DNA from: Helianthus annuus
Taxonomy: Eukaryota > Streptophyta > Magnoliopsida > Asterales > Asteraceae
Assembly (NCBI RefSeq): GCF_002127325.2
Contig: NC_035448.2
Span: forward strand, 9,259,440-9,323,439
Direction of reading: 5' to 3'
Length of the DNA stretch: 64,000 nucleotides
Shown here: positions 22,644 to 34,992 of the stretch, piece by piece
How the letters are laid out: every line of letters begins with the position of its first letter
Position numbering within the stretch: the stretch's first letter is position 1
Position numbers and translations under genes: made by a program
The notes under the pieces: generated by a model
Seen by the model: the letters and a program-made list of their open reading frames with translations, nothing else
What the model was told of the DNA's origin: nothing
Database searches by the model: none

Positions 22644-25600
22644 TTATTCAACGAAGAATATATCCACCCAAGCCTGACCAGCCTTGGGTGTAACTTGTCT
22701 AGTCTCACTTGGGGTTCCATCTTTCCTTTTTGATTGATAAAACTCCTTTACCCATTTAGCCTTCCCCTCAATCATTTTTCCAAAAATATTTTTCATTATG
22801 GGGTTAAAGGCTTTTTCAACATCCAATTCTTTCTTTTTAGAAAAGAATTGGTTTGAAATTTCAACCTTCCCAATTTAAATTTCAAATTTTTAGCATTCAG
22901 TAGTGGAAAATTCACATCATCCACTGGCGGAAATTGCTTCTCTTCTTTGACAACAACATGCGGCTCCTCTGATTTTATGGAATCAGATTCATCACCAGAA
23001 CTTGCTTTTGATTGCTTAACAACCCAGATTTAATTGTTAAGTTTCTCCTTCTTTTTGAAAACATTTTTCTAACACTCACCAACTTCATAAATTGAATTTT
23101 CAAAAACTTTAAGTTTATGTGTTGGTGGTTCGATTTTCTCAACAATTTTTCCTTTCAGTTTCTCAGCAACTTCCTGTTTTGGTTTGAATGTTTTCAGACA
23201 ATTCCTAGAAACATGACCAGCAGTTTTGCATTGAAAACAAGTTCTCGTTTCTATCTTCTTTTGAGCAACTCTCTTCTTTACTTCTTCTTGCTTCTTGTCA
23301 AGGAATACTTGATTTGTCTGCTCCCTGAATGCTTGCTCTTTCTCATCCTCTGAAGATTTTCCTAAAACAAACACAGTTTTTGGTTTATAAATTTTTCCAT
23401 TTTTATGATTTTTCGGTTGATTAAATCCAAGACTTTTTTTTTTTTGAAATTACCATTATGGTTTGGTTTCTTTTGGAAACTATAACCACAATTGTAACCC
23501 ATTTTCTTGTTAATTCTTTGTTGATCTCTTGAAGTGTATTATTTAGGTTTTCCAGTAAGATTTAAATATTTTATTTCAGAAATATTAATTTCTGTGATTT
23601 TGAAAACCTTTTGAATCATTTCAATTTTAACACTCCTTATTGGAAAAATCTCATCAGAATATAATTTGTCCGAATCTTTCAAAATATATGCTACTTTGAC
23701 CGGTTCGTCATTCAAATTAGATTTTGATAGCAAAAATTCTTTATCATAAACCCGTTTGGTCTTTTTGATTGTTGACTTTTACGTATTGAACTCAGACTTT
23801 GACTCGGATTTGGACTCCGTTTTTGACTCCTCAATGTTATCTCTATCCAACACCTGATCGACCACACTCTTTATCAATTTGGACTCATGATCAGTGTCGG
23901 ACGATGTGAACGTAACATCAATATTTTCTGGCAAATTATCCGACGACCCAGACTCCCATTGTAAATTTGTTTCCTTTTTGACTCTTTCGGAATTTGGATT
24001 TCGAGGAGAATATCCATTTTCGACCGGGGGCAGACATCTATTGTAGACAACACTTGGCTTCTTACCTGAAATTTTCACTTCATCATCTTCTTTTGTCTCG
24101 GACTTCTTTTCTTCCGAAGTCTTCTCTTCTTCAAAAGTCTTCATTCTTTCCACAATAGGGTAAATCCTGTCAACAACAAAAGTAGAACATGAGTAATTTT
24201 TTAATAAATTGTTAACTCTTTCAGTTTCGATTCTTTGTGTTGCCAACTTCAATTCAAGCTCAGCACACTTCTCTGTGTAGTAAGTAACGTTGTCAAGCTG
24301 TCTCATGTATGCTCCTTTGAGTGTATTCATTGCTACAGCTTGTTCACTACTTGACTCGTTGTACTTGTTCATTTCTCTGTTCAGTGTATCATATGATTCT
24401 TTCAGCCTTTTTATGTTGTGGAGCAACTCATTGTTTTGCTTTATCAAAGAATCACAATTCATGCACTTCTCAGGAACTTTGACTGCTTCAGTATCAACTT
24501 TGATCTCAAATTCTGGAACTTCTTTGACTGTTCTCACTTGAATTACCTCTGCTCTTTTCCTCTTTTTCTCAGCTTCAGCTTTTCTCCTTTCTTCTCCTTT
24601 CTCTTCTTCAATTCTTCTCCATTTCTCCTCTTCAGCTTCCCTAATTTTTCTGTATTTTTCTGCCCAATATTCGTCTCTAACATTAGTAACAAAAGCTTTA
24701 GCATTTAACATCTCTTTCTCCATAAATTTTTTATCTGGGCAAAAATTGTCCCAACTAAAACTTTCTAGCAATTTTTCATCATCTTGATCTGCCAAACACA
24801 CTTTACTGTCCGTTGGAATGTATTTATCCCAGCTGAATCCACCATCCTTACCTTGATTAACCAAACACGCTCTCTTTGAATCTTCAATTTCTTTTCTACC
24901 ATGTGCAGTTTGAGCCTGTTGTTGTTGATATGGCTGTTGTGTATTGATGATAAATCGCCTTTTTGTAGTAATCATTGTTTCTGAAAGGATTTTGAGCTCC
25001 ACTCGTTTCACGATTTGTGCACTCTCTTTTGAAATGCCCCTTTTCCCTGCAACGAAAACAAGTAACTTTAGACTTATCAAAACCTAAAGTTGAAACATGT
25101 GCCTCGCGAAAATTATCTCTACCTGTAATTTGTTTGAACTTTTCAGCCCGTCTCAACACACTAGCCATACACCATTTTATATCCATCAGTTCCATCTCCT
25201 CAGCATCAATTTGATCGTAATCCTCCTTCGTGAGCATTGGATTCCCGATCCTTCCTGCAACTAAGCCTCCATAAGATTCAAGCACTGTCACCAACAAAGA
25301 CATGTGACTTTTAGCAACTTCCTCAGTATAATTCTGATCATTTTCAAGTTTTAAAGCAATGTTGCATTGAAGAACTTTGCCACTCTTTGTTGTAGAAAAT
25401 TGTGGATCAAATGACGGAAATGAAGAAAATCCTGTTGTGCTGCTTGATCCCTGAGATGAACTTTCAGAAGAACCTTTCGCGTTAAAAGCAGTTTCAACCT
25501 TTGGAGAAAAATTTGTCTTCTCACTAACACCACTTTTGAAATACAAACCGATATCTTGTTCTCCATCATAGTTCTTCATCCTGCCAATCTTTCTCTGCTC

Positions 25601-26284
25601 CATCTCTTGAGCTTCCAGATGTTTGATGAACTCACCTAGTGTCAGATTTTTATATTCCTTTCTATTATTTCTTAACATCATCAGATACGTTCCCCAAATA
25701 TCATGTGGTAACGCATCTGCAAGTTTCTCAATCAGCTCATCTATATCCTTTTTCATGCCTAATTTCGTCATATTTCTCACCAAGTTACAATATCTTTCAA
25801 TAATTTGCTTGGTGTTTTCTGATTTCAAACCATGAAATAGATCAAATTCTTTCTTCATAAGTGATATCTTGTTCTTAAGCATATCATCACTTCCCAGAAA
25901 TTTTGCTTTCCATTCATTCCAGATCGAATAAGCACTTCCATCATGTTGAAGCAAAACCAAGATGTCCTCCTTAATTGCTTGCTGTAACAAACTCACCATC
26001 AATTTCTCATCTCTATACTTCTTTTTCTCTTCAGCACTCATTTCTCTAATTGGCATTTCTTTTCCATTGTTCACTGTTGGTCATTCATATTGAAATTCAG
26101 TATGTTCCCATGCATCCAAATGATAAGCTTCAACCCAATTGCCAAAACATTCGGACCAACCATTGTAATCATCAATATCCAAGAGCTTAGGTGGTTTCTG
26201 TGATGTCCCCGTTTCATTCTCAAGCAATGCACTCTGAGTAATGTTCATTGGACCAGCAAAGGCATTATAAAACTCGTTGTCCAT
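22644..26284 (-). pseudogene. gag: Extended Gag protein of C with two CCHC knuckles and coiled coil
   Basis: Starts at ATG 26284 (MDNEFYNAFAGPMNITQ). An in-frame TGA at 26081-26083 precedes the copia-type Gag core (26074-24896) with SIWNEWKAKFLGSDD, LVRNMTKLGMK and LADALPHDIWGTYL, then zinc knuckle CFRCREKGHFKREC (CX2CX4HX4C). A frameshift near 24950 leads into a 400-residue Lys/Glu-rich coiled coil (24880-23779), then a second knuckle CFQCKTAGHVSRNC (about 23230) and a basic tail ending AGQAWVDIFFVE at 22644. Several further stops. Similar long CCHC proteins are, from memory, common in Asteraceae annotations as putative CCHC(Zn) regulators; this context shows a retroelement Gag. Confidence 0.7.
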
Positions 26285-26314
26285 GATTCAATTTTTCAAA
26301 AGTTCACAATCTAC

Positions 26315-26625
26315 CACGTTCAAGTGAAATAGCAAGAATACACTTTCAAGCGAGATACCAAGAACAACTTCAAGCAAAAAATTCTTTTGAAGCGGAATCA
26401 ACAATAATAGTCTCCCAAGCGGAATAGTTGAAGCGGAATCACAAAGTAAGTTCAAGCGGAAGCTCCTGTGATGGTTTGAAGCGGAATAACCAGCTGAAGC
26501 GGAATCAGATTATTCTTCAAGCGGAATCAATATTTCAAGCGAAATCAAAAGCTGATTTCAAGCGAAATCACTGTGACGTCATCTTTTTCGAACCAGATTT
26601 CAAGCGGAATATCAAAAATATCAAG
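26315..26625 (-). repeat. CAAGCGGAAT short-repeat cluster in leader of C
   Basis: At least ten degenerate copies of TTCAAGCGGAATCA between primer site and gag. The same word occurs in the LTR. Confidence 0.8.
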
Positions 26626-26790
26626 TTTTAGCTCGATTTTAATTGTGAAACTTTCCTGGACTTGTTAATACATGATTGCGAGCGACATGTGAAAATTTGA
26701 GCCAGTTTTACCGTGAAAAAATTTCAATTTTGAAGAATAAGGTGTAGAAAAGCAGAAAATACAGCTGAAATGGCAAGAACTCTTCCTCCT

Positions 26791-26804
26791 GAGCTCTGAT
26801 ACCA
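26791..26804 (-). other. Primer-binding site of C (Met tRNA)
   Basis: Minus-strand TGGTATCAGAGCTC two bases inside the 5' LTR border at 26807. Confidence 0.85.
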
Positions 26805-26806
26805 CT

Positions 26807-27272
26807 TGTAGGATCGTTTTCAGACCTGAACAAGTCGATCAGAAGAGTAATTCACCAAAACAAGAGGCGGAAACAAGTGTTTCGGTGTTATTTCAATCGT
26901 ATTCACTTTAAACTATTGATTTTATTGATATACAATCCTTTTACAAGCACGACAACACTTCGGCAGCACTTCGTGACAAACCGGAAGACAACGATTATGA
27001 TTTCGCTCCAAGAAACCTATTTATAGGCGTTCCTTTTCCGCTTGAACATGTTATGTCCAATTCAAGTGGAATCACAATGTTATATCTCGAGCGGAATCAG
27101 ACTTGTAAGCTCGAGCGGAATTAGAATTAAATGAGATTTCACTTGAAATGACAAGAGGTCATTTCAAGTGGAATCACTTACAAATACCAATTTCTTGATT
27201 CCCGAGCCCTAATCTACCTATATCTATACAAGACTCGATACAAGACGAAGTCGACAGACGGATGCACCAACA
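26807..27272 (-). repeat. 5' LTR of C
   Basis: 466 bp, same length as the left copy, with TATAAATA at 27018-27025 on the minus strand. Confidence 0.9.
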
Positions 27273-27277
27273 ACTGC

Positions 27278-27504
27278 CACGTGTCAGCTCAGGGTGTTGC
27301 CTCGTCGTTGAGCGCTCGCGGCCCGCGTAAGCCTTTGAAGGCTCTGTCACGGCCCGCTAAGGACTATTAAAAATTGTTTTTATTTAATTTAAATAAAAAT
27401 AAAGGTATTTTGGGTCCTTTCTCGTATATGTGGTGTGTTTTAGGACGTATTGGGATATTATAAATATTTTTAGGGTGTCGGAAAATATTCTGAGGGTTGT
27501 TATA
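27278..27504 (-). repeat. 3' LTR of E, proximal part
   Basis: On the minus strand it starts TATAACAACCC (TG to TA at the first dinucleotide). It is preceded by polypurine tract GGTGGGGAGGA at 27505-27515. Continues at 20191 after removing C and one ACTGC. Confidence 0.75.
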
Positions 27505-27576
27505 TCCTCCCCACCTTGTTTTAGAACTCATTCTCCAGGTCTACTAAAATAGGTGCGGATATTTCCTTTGCATTTT

Positions 27577-28502
27577 TTATTCAAGCTCCCATGTGTATTC
27601 TAGTCCTCTCTTGGAGTCCCATTTCATTTTGACAAGAGCTAATGTCTTGTGTTTGAGATTCTTGACCTTTCTGTCTTCGATTTGTAGCGATCTCTCTACA
27701 AATTTAAGCTTTTCATTTACCTCTATATCCTTAAGAGGTACTACTAGTGATGCATCAGCTAAGCATTTCTTGAGATTAGATACATGAAATACATCATGTA
27801 TTGCTGCCATTTCCTCTGGCAGTTGTAGCTGATAGGCTACAGGTCCTATTCTTCTAATGATCTCAAAAGATCCAACATACCTGGGGCTTAGCTTTCCCCT
27901 TTTGATGAATCTTACTACTCCTTTCCAAGGAGAGACTTTCAATAATACCTTATCTCCTACTTGAAATTCTAACGGTTTGCGTCTGTTATCTGCATAGCTC
28001 TTCTGTCGATCACGTGCTGCTTTCAGTCGTTCTTTAACTTGAACAATCTTGTCTGTTGTTTCTTGTACTATTTCAGGTTCAGATAATTGTTTTTCTCCAA
28101 TTTCTGCCCAATAGACTGGAGTTCGGCACTTTCGTCCATAAAGTGCTTCGAATGGTGCAGCATTGATACTTGTGTGATAGCTATTGTTGTAAGAAAATTC
28201 GATTAATGGCAGGTGATCGTCCCAATTACCTCCGAAATCAATTACACAAGCTCTAAGCATATCATCCATTGTCTGAATTATCCTTTCGCTTTGTCCGTCT
28301 GTTTGAGGATGATAAGTGGTGCTTAGATTTATCCATTGTTTTTTGGAAACTTGTCCAAAAGTGAGAGGTAAAACGACTATCTCTATCAGAAACAATTGAT
28401 AAAGAAATTCCATGTAATGAAACTATTTCATTTACATACAACGTGGCTAGTTGTTCCATACTGAAAGTTTCCTTCATTGGTAGGAAATGAGCCGACTTAG
28501 TT
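27577..28502 (-). pseudogene. E integrase catalytic core, GPY/F-type tail and chromodomain-like end
   Basis: C-terminal part of Ty3 Pol. [15 protein letters not shown] and [12 protein letters not shown] carry the second Asp and the Glu of the DDE triad. [41 protein letters not shown] (the GPY/F module reads VGSF) and [13 protein letters not shown] follow. The end [19 protein letters not shown] resembles a chromodomain and is cut by a TAA. A frameshift near 28360 separates two frames. The N-terminal half of the integrase is at 31006-31334, beyond insertion G. Confidence 0.85.
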
Positions 28503-31000
28503 TGTGGTACCCGCGAAAAATCCACAGTCATCCTGCGTTAACATCTTGTTGTTTTGGATTGCTTGACAAATTTCGGGACAAAATTTCTTTCAAGTTGGGG
28601 ATGATGTGACAACTCGAGATTTCACACATCATTGACTTCGAAATCCTGTTTCTACAATATTGGTTTACGTGGTGTCTGTGCTGTTTATCTGGATGATTAG
28701 TGATTGTGTGTAATTGCTTGACTATTATTTGTGTAAGTTACATATAGTTTAATTAAAGTTTAATAATTTGAGTTTATGTATAATTCTTCGTCACCACTCT
28801 CTTTGACAAAAAAAAAAAAAAAAAAACCTTTCTCCAACCATGACTCGACGAAACATATGTGTTTCGTCATATGTGGTCTTTCGCCGTTAAGGGCTTCAGC
28901 CCATTCCAATTACGGCCCAGTAGGGTCTCGATATTATTGTGCCTGCACTGTCCTTGTTTACAAAAATCATAACGGCAAACCCTAAAATCTCACTCACCTC
29001 TCTTCTCCTCCTTCGAAACCGACGACAACTCTCTCCTCGACTCGAGTTCTCATTCGACTCCATCTTGATCAAGGTTAGCATCTTGTTTTCGATCATCGGT
29101 TTAATGATCCGTACATGATTCTGTGTGGTGGTGATTTTTGGATGATTATCTAGGGTTGCAATAAGTTGTATGAGTAGTTTGGATGTATGCATAATATTAG
29201 TCGATGATCCATAACTGTTAAAACATAAATTTATGATTAGAGAGCATGAAAACTAAGGTTTATATGGTGTTGCATGTCTTTGGTGAAGTATGATGGTTTG
29301 AATCGATTAGGAATTGCATTATGATATTGTTAAATGGTTGTTAGTTTTTAATGCAAATCGTAGATTTAGTAAAAGGTTGTGCTTGATGAATGACGGTTAC
29401 TACCGAATGTTATATGTGCATGTACTGAAACATACTCTTGCTCTGTAACTGTTTAGCACTCTTGAATCTGTAATTGTTTAGCATGAGAGCCGACAAAATA
29501 TAGTGGACTTTCGTCACATGTGGGCCAACGAAATATAATGGACTTTCGCCGCATGCGAGCCGACGAAAGATTAGGTGATTCGTCATAATTGGTCTCGACG
29601 AAAGACTGGGTCTTTCGCCATAACAGGAAATTTTGTCATGTAGTCATGTTTGTTTATGATATTGAAACTGTTGTGTGTTACGTGGTTATTATATTAACTG
29701 GAAAGGAAGGTTTTGGACTCGACTTATGTGGGCAACAAGTCATCTGTTGAACGTTTTTAGGTAGTATGCATAAGAGTGTGGACTTGTGAGGATTGGATAA
29801 CTATTATATGAAATATGGTGATCTTTTCTGTGTGGATGAATTGTGGAAAATGTGTGATTCAATTTATTATGCAACTAATCTCATTGGTAACCAATGCATA
29901 TGTTAAACATTAATATGAGACTTACACATGGGATGTGGGCATAGATGAGGACTGGGTACTTGTTACGTGATATATGGTTATCTTGTGATAGATGCAACGT
30001 GTGAAGTTACGAGCACTGTTATGTGATTGGTTTGCATGTGAAACCCATATACTTGTTATATGATTTCACGATAAAAGTTATAGATCAACAGATGGAATGT
30101 TGAACAGTTACAATAACGTATAAGTACGTGTGTCATACTTGTCTACTACTTGTGCAATGTGTGCGTTAGATACGTGATATGTGTGAACACTATACTGATT
30201 GTCTTTGGTAACCATGGTAGGGTTTGGTTGACCGACTTGGAACGGGTAAAGTAACTTGTTAAATACCGAGCAAATCTAAGGTGAGTTCACTGTCCTTTTC
30301 CCAAGCATGCGTCCCGGGGAGGGACATCTGGTAATCGTTCCGGGAAGGAACGTCAGGTTATTGGGATGTTGGTTATTACACTCATTTCTATCATTAATTC
30401 CCCTTACATCTACCGATTAATTTCCGGGGAGACAACGGGGTTATTAGTTAATAGCGCTATTAGGTTTGGCACCCTCACACCGTACCAGGGAGGACGGCCG
30501 TGAACTAATTACCTTAACCACTTGACTAATGTGTGATAGAGCATTGGGGTTTGAGAAAATAAATCTAGAGCTATCTGCGGTAATCGAGTTAATAACAACA
30601 TCAAATCATTGAATCGTCTTATACTCATATCTGGTAACAAAAACGTGTTAACAAACGTTGAACTCACCAGCGTCGTCTGACACACTTGTCTGCATGCTTG
30701 CAGGTCTGTAGGGTTATATCATGGAATTGTTGTCTGGGAGTGCTGGAGTGGTCATGGGTCACAACTCTTGGATATTTATTCTTGGTTTAGTACATTGTTT
30801 TGAAATACTTGAACAACGAATAATCTTATGCTTCCGCTGAATGTTTACTTTGGTTTAACTTATGACTTGGATTCATATGATGAAATGAATCGAATGTTTT
30901 TATTTAAATATTTATTAATGGTTCAATGTGATTGGTGGCTTGGATCCTGGTACGACACGTCCCGCGGTGTTTCTGTGTGTGGTATTTTGGGGGTGTGACA
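28503..31000 (+). mobile_element. Truncated Ty3 insertion G (3' end plus 3' LTR) in E integrase
   Basis: Flanked by TAGTT duplications (28498-28502, 31001-31005). The first 102 bp are the tail of a chromovirus ORF (DKFRDKISFKLGMM then stop) and the adjoining purine-rich stretch; the rest is one complete LTR. The left border begins TGTG, as the LTR does, so a deletion from just inside the 5' LTR to near the 3' end would explain it. + strand, opposite to the elements around it. Same LTR family as element H. Confidence 0.75.
28605..31000 (+). repeat. LTR of G (2396 bp)
   Basis: TGTGACAACTCGAG... to ...TTTTGGGGGTGTGACA. The last ~80 bp and the 30290-30560 segment match the LTR of H. CTTTCGTC/GACGAAAG words recur at 29490-29620. 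No coding sequence. Confidence 0.85.
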
Positions 31001-31005
31001 TAGTT

Positions 31006-31334
31006 AGCCTATCTACAATCACCCAGATTGTATCATTACCTTTTCTTGTTTTAGGTAATTTGGTAACAAAATCCATTGTTATTAACTCCCATTTCCAAAC
31101 TAGCATTTCTAACTGTTGCAACAAGCTTGAAGGTTTCTGATGTTCAGCTTTAACTTGTGAACAAATTAAACATTTAAAAACATAAGCTGCTATGTCTTTC
31201 TTCATTCCTATCCACCAAAAATTCTTTCTTAAATCTTGATACATCTTATCACTTCCAGGATGCATCGTATACTTAGACTTATGGGCTTCTTCTAATATAC
31301 GGTGGCGTAGGTTTCCTAAATTAGATATCCACAT
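31006..31334 (-). pseudogene. E integrase N-terminal HHCC and first catalytic Asp
   Basis: [40 protein letters not shown] give the His/His/Cys/Cys zinc module, then [20 protein letters not shown] with the first catalytic Asp. Breaks off at VIVDRLT where G inserted; resumes at 28497. Confidence 0.85.
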
Positions 31335-31471
31335 CCTTTTCTTATGGAATCTCCAAATTCCATCGGTTCATGGTTCTAATTTTTTAATCATTCCTTTCAA
31401 TTTCTCAGTATCGTCCTTGATTACTGATTCTTGTGCTTTTCTAATCTGGTCATTTAAATCTACTTATAGAT

Positions 31472-32267
31472 TTATTTAAGAGAACGCACTCTTTTTGGCT
31501 TTTCATGATACTTTCGACTTAACGCATCAGCTACTACATTGGCTTTTACTGCATGATATTGGATATTGCAATCATAATCGCTAAGAATTTCCATCCAGCG
31601 TCTCTCTCTCACATTCAACTCCTTTTGCCCAAAGACATACCTTAAACTCTTATGATCAGTAAAAATGGTAAGCTTACTACCATAAAGGTAATGTCTCCAA
31701 ATCTTAAGGGAAAAAATTATGGCTCCTAATTCCAAATCATGGGTTGAATAATTTTCTTCATGATTCTTAAGTTGTCTAGAGGCATAGGCTATAACCTTTT
31801 GTTGTTGCATCAACACAGATCCATAACCTAACTTTGAAGCGTCACAATAGACTAAAAAGTCTTCAGTTCCTTCTGGTAACGCTAGTATGGGTGCGTTGGT
31901 TAATATTTGCTTAAGAATTCTAAAGTCTTTTTCTTGTTTCGGTCCCCATTCAAACTTAACAGATTTACAGGTTAGCTTAGTTAAGGGAATGGCTATTCTA
32001 GAAAAATCTCGAATAAACCTTCTATAATAACCGGCCAATCCTAAGAAACTTCTAACCTCGGTTGGTGATTCAGGGGTTTTCTATTTGGTAATTGCCTCAA
32101 TCTTTGTGGGATCCACATGAATTCCTTCATGGTTGACTAAATGCCCAAGAAACTGTAATTCTTCTAACCAAAATTCACATTTTGAAAACCTGTCATAAAG
32201 CTTTTCTTTTCTTAATAAACTTAGAAGTGCATGCAAATGCGCTGCATGTTCCTTTTTACTCTTAGAA
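31472..32267 (-). pseudogene. E RT connection and RNase H domain
   Basis: [20 protein letters not shown] (connection), then RNase H with [39 protein letters not shown] and [12 protein letters not shown]; the acidic residues are all present. A TAG near 32080 breaks the frame further upstream. The segment nearest 32262 encodes the part of RT directly after the FIDD motif and joins 56498 once element A is removed. Confidence 0.85.
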
Positions 32268-32428
32268 TGTCACACCCTGATATTTCCACGTATTACCGGT
32301 GGGCCCAGTGGGGAGTATCGTGACGTAGTTGATATCGTCATAGTCAAACAACACAATTTAATGCACAACGGAAGCAAAAGATAACAACATTACAAACCGA
32401 TGAAAAGTAATATTAAGTATTACAAAAC
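32268..32428 (-). repeat. 3' LTR of A, first part
   Basis: TGTCACACCCTGATATTTCC..., matching 52879 onward. Interrupted at 32428 by element B; continues at 39979. Confidence 0.9.
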
Positions 32429-34070
32429 TGATGTGCATTAGGTGTAATATATTTTAGGTATATATTTTAAGCCCTTTTACACTTTTTAGTCAAGTTTTAA
32501 ATTTATAAAACACGATATTTACTAACACTAAACACACATATGGGCAAGTGCACCCATCGTGGACGTAGTATAGTGTTGGTAAGATACCGAGGTCGTCCAA
32601 GGACACAAGAGCTTTTAGTACCGGTTTATCCTCAATGTCTAATCAAATCAAAATGTTAGAAAAAGGTTTTTAAACTAAGAAAAATAAAACTAACTAAAAT
32701 GCTGAAAAATAAAATAAAAGTAAAAACAGATAGACAAGATGAATCACTTGGATCCGACTCGTGTGTAGTGTAACCTTTGATTATTTTCGCACTTTTGCAC
32801 TTGTTTAAGAGATTATCTTAGTTATTATAGTAGGCCCGTCTTTTGAAGGCGACGTTACCCTCAACCCAGTAGTTTGAGTCAGCAAGGATACAATCCTAAA
32901 GGGTCGGATTATTGAAAGATAATTAATTAAGTTATTAATGGATAATGTGGTAGGCCCCTCTTTTGAAGGCGACGTTACCCTCAGCTAAGTAGTCTGAGTT
33001 AGCAGGGATACAGTCATAAGTAGCTGGGTTAAAGTTTTAATAGTAGTTTAACTTATGAGGGATCAAAGAGTTTGGACCCCCGCCATCCAATACCTTTGGG
33101 TATTGAAGGAGGTCCTACTAAATTTGACCCAGGTCCTTCGCAGGATCTATACACTGAACAATAGTAAGACTCTTACCAAACCGTTCTCTTAACCCCCGAC
33201 CAGGTAGCCAACATACCTCCATATAGACAGTGGAGATATGAATGGTGAAAATCTTTTATTTTATATAGACAGAAAAACAATGCCAAGACACCACGGACAA
33301 ACGATAAGGAAGAATCACCTTCAACATAAGAAACTAGTAATTAAAGTCATTAATACAAAACCAATTAAAAAGTGCAAAAGATTAAAAATAAAAAGTATTA
33401 CACTAAACACTTGTCTTCACCAAGTGATGTAAGAGACTTAGGCAAACATGGCCTTTGATTGTCAAGAACTCTTACGATTAATCTTGGATCCCGAGACGAC
33501 TCACACACTCTATGATGGACAATGGATGATGGTGGTGGATGATGGTGTTATGGTGGTGGTGGGTAGTGGGTGAAGTGTGAGTGAGGTGGTGTGCCAAGGG
33601 ATGAGTTGCAAGAGCTCCAAACACTCCTATTTATAGGCTGAACAGAAGCTCGAGCACGGCCCCGTGTCCATCTGACTCTCTCTTCATTAATTGTAATTCG
33701 CAATTACAATAAATGCGCCTGCAGGAAGTTGACCACGCCCCCGTGTCCTATTGGGCACGGCCTCGTGGTGGGCAGTAGAAGCTTCTATGAGTTTGTCTTT
33801 TCGGCTCACGGGGTGTGTTCAATCTTCTGCCTTCTCTGTTTTTCTTGGGAAGATGTTGTCGGGGGGTCGGGTATATGCCACTTTTGTCCCTTTTCTTGTA
33901 TTTATGTTAGATTTTGCTTTCTTTTTTGCTTCTTTTGTTATTTTGAGCTCATTTAATCCTGAAAATACAAAAGGAAGACAAAAGAAAACTTTTTCCAACA
34001 TTAGTACTAAAAAAGGGTTTGTTTTATGCTACAATTGATGTAATTTATATGTTGTATTTTGTGCACATCA
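32429..34070 (-). repeat. 3' LTR of B (1642 bp)
   Basis: Minus-strand TATAAATA at 33628-33636. GGCACGGCCCCGTGTCC-type palindromes at 33650-33775, upstream of it. Purine tract GTGTGGGGGTATT follows at 34071-34083. Confidence 0.9.
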
Positions 34071-34083
34071 AATACCCCCACAC

Positions 34084-34694
34084 TTGAATCTTTGCTTGTC
34101 CTCAAGCAAAACTCTTTATAATGTGGTTTTATTCACTCCCGAATGGAATGGGTAGAAGAGAAGGTTTTTGGGCTTGTCATAGAGTGTCGGGATTTCCAAG
34201 ATTATTTTGGTTTTATTTTTATTTATTTACAATCCTATTTGTCATGATTTATTAAAAACGTTTCTTAAGATAAATTACTTATTAGGGCATAACATACCTC
34301 TTTAAAATTGCATTTATATACAAGTTCACATACCTCACAGGGAATCACTCAACACTCGGCCGAAGGTGTATTTTTAGTGAATCACTCGAGAGCGGCATGG
34401 AACTTACTCCTACCATAAGCTTGCCAAGCAATCAATCCTCCTCCTTTTTAACTATATACCTTTGTAAATATCAAGAGGACTTTTTGGGTGAAGGGTTAGG
34501 CTTGGGCTAAAGGTAGGTGGTTGGGTTAGTAGTTAGTAAAAGGGCGAAAAGCGTAACAAACGTCGGTTTTTGAAAGACTTTTTATTTTTCACATTTTTAT
34601 TTTATTTTGATGAACTATTTGTTTCAAACAAAGTTATTTTTGATGAACTTGTTTGTTTGTTTGGTTTCATCAATATATATATATATATATATAT
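34084..34694 (-). other. B internal 3' region, non-coding
   Basis: No supported ORF. Ends in a TA tract (34671-34694) that flanks MITE 7. Confidence 0.6.
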
Positions 34695-34992
34695 GAGTAA
34701 ATTACTTTTTGAGTCCCTGTGTTTTAGTGGTTTTAACCACTTGAGTCCAAAATCAAAAAGTTTAACGCTCTGAGTCCCTAGCCATTTATTTTATAACGTT
34801 TTGAGTCCAATTTTGTTCATTTTCTAACGATTTGAGTCCAAAAAATTGGACTCAACAGGTTAAAATTTGGACCCAAAAGGACTCAAATGGTTAATGAAAA
34901 TGCTTATAGGGACTCAGGTTGTTAAACTTTTTGCTTTTGGACTCAACTAGTTAAAACAACTAAAACACAGGGACTCAAAAAGTAATTTACCC
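34695..34992. mobile_element. MITE 7 next to a TA tract, inside B (298 bp)
   Basis: About 40-bp inverted ends: TAAATTACTTTTTGAGTCCC and TGTGTTTTAGT in both. GACTCAAA/TTTGAGTC words repeat inside. A TA tract precedes it and a short TATATA follows. Confidence 0.8.

Larger units (their letters stand above)
20192..27272 (-). mobile_element. Copia-like gag-only LTR element C (7081 bp), complete with TSD
   Basis: Two 466-bp LTRs (TGTTGGTGCG...GATCCTACA on the minus strand), a 5-bp target duplication ACTGC (20187-20191, 27273-27277), Met-tRNA primer site and a purine tract are all present. The internal 6.1 kb encodes only a long Gag-derived reading frame; no protease, integrase or RT is visible, so it would depend on another element's enzymes. 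By eye the LTRs differ at about 18 positions (~4%). Inserted in the 3' LTR of E. Confidence 0.85.

Noticed and set aside
22644..26284. Host gene for a CCHC zinc-finger transcription regulator
   Set aside because: Enclosed by LTRs with TSD, primer site and purine tract; the Gag core is copia-type, so it is a retroelement protein.
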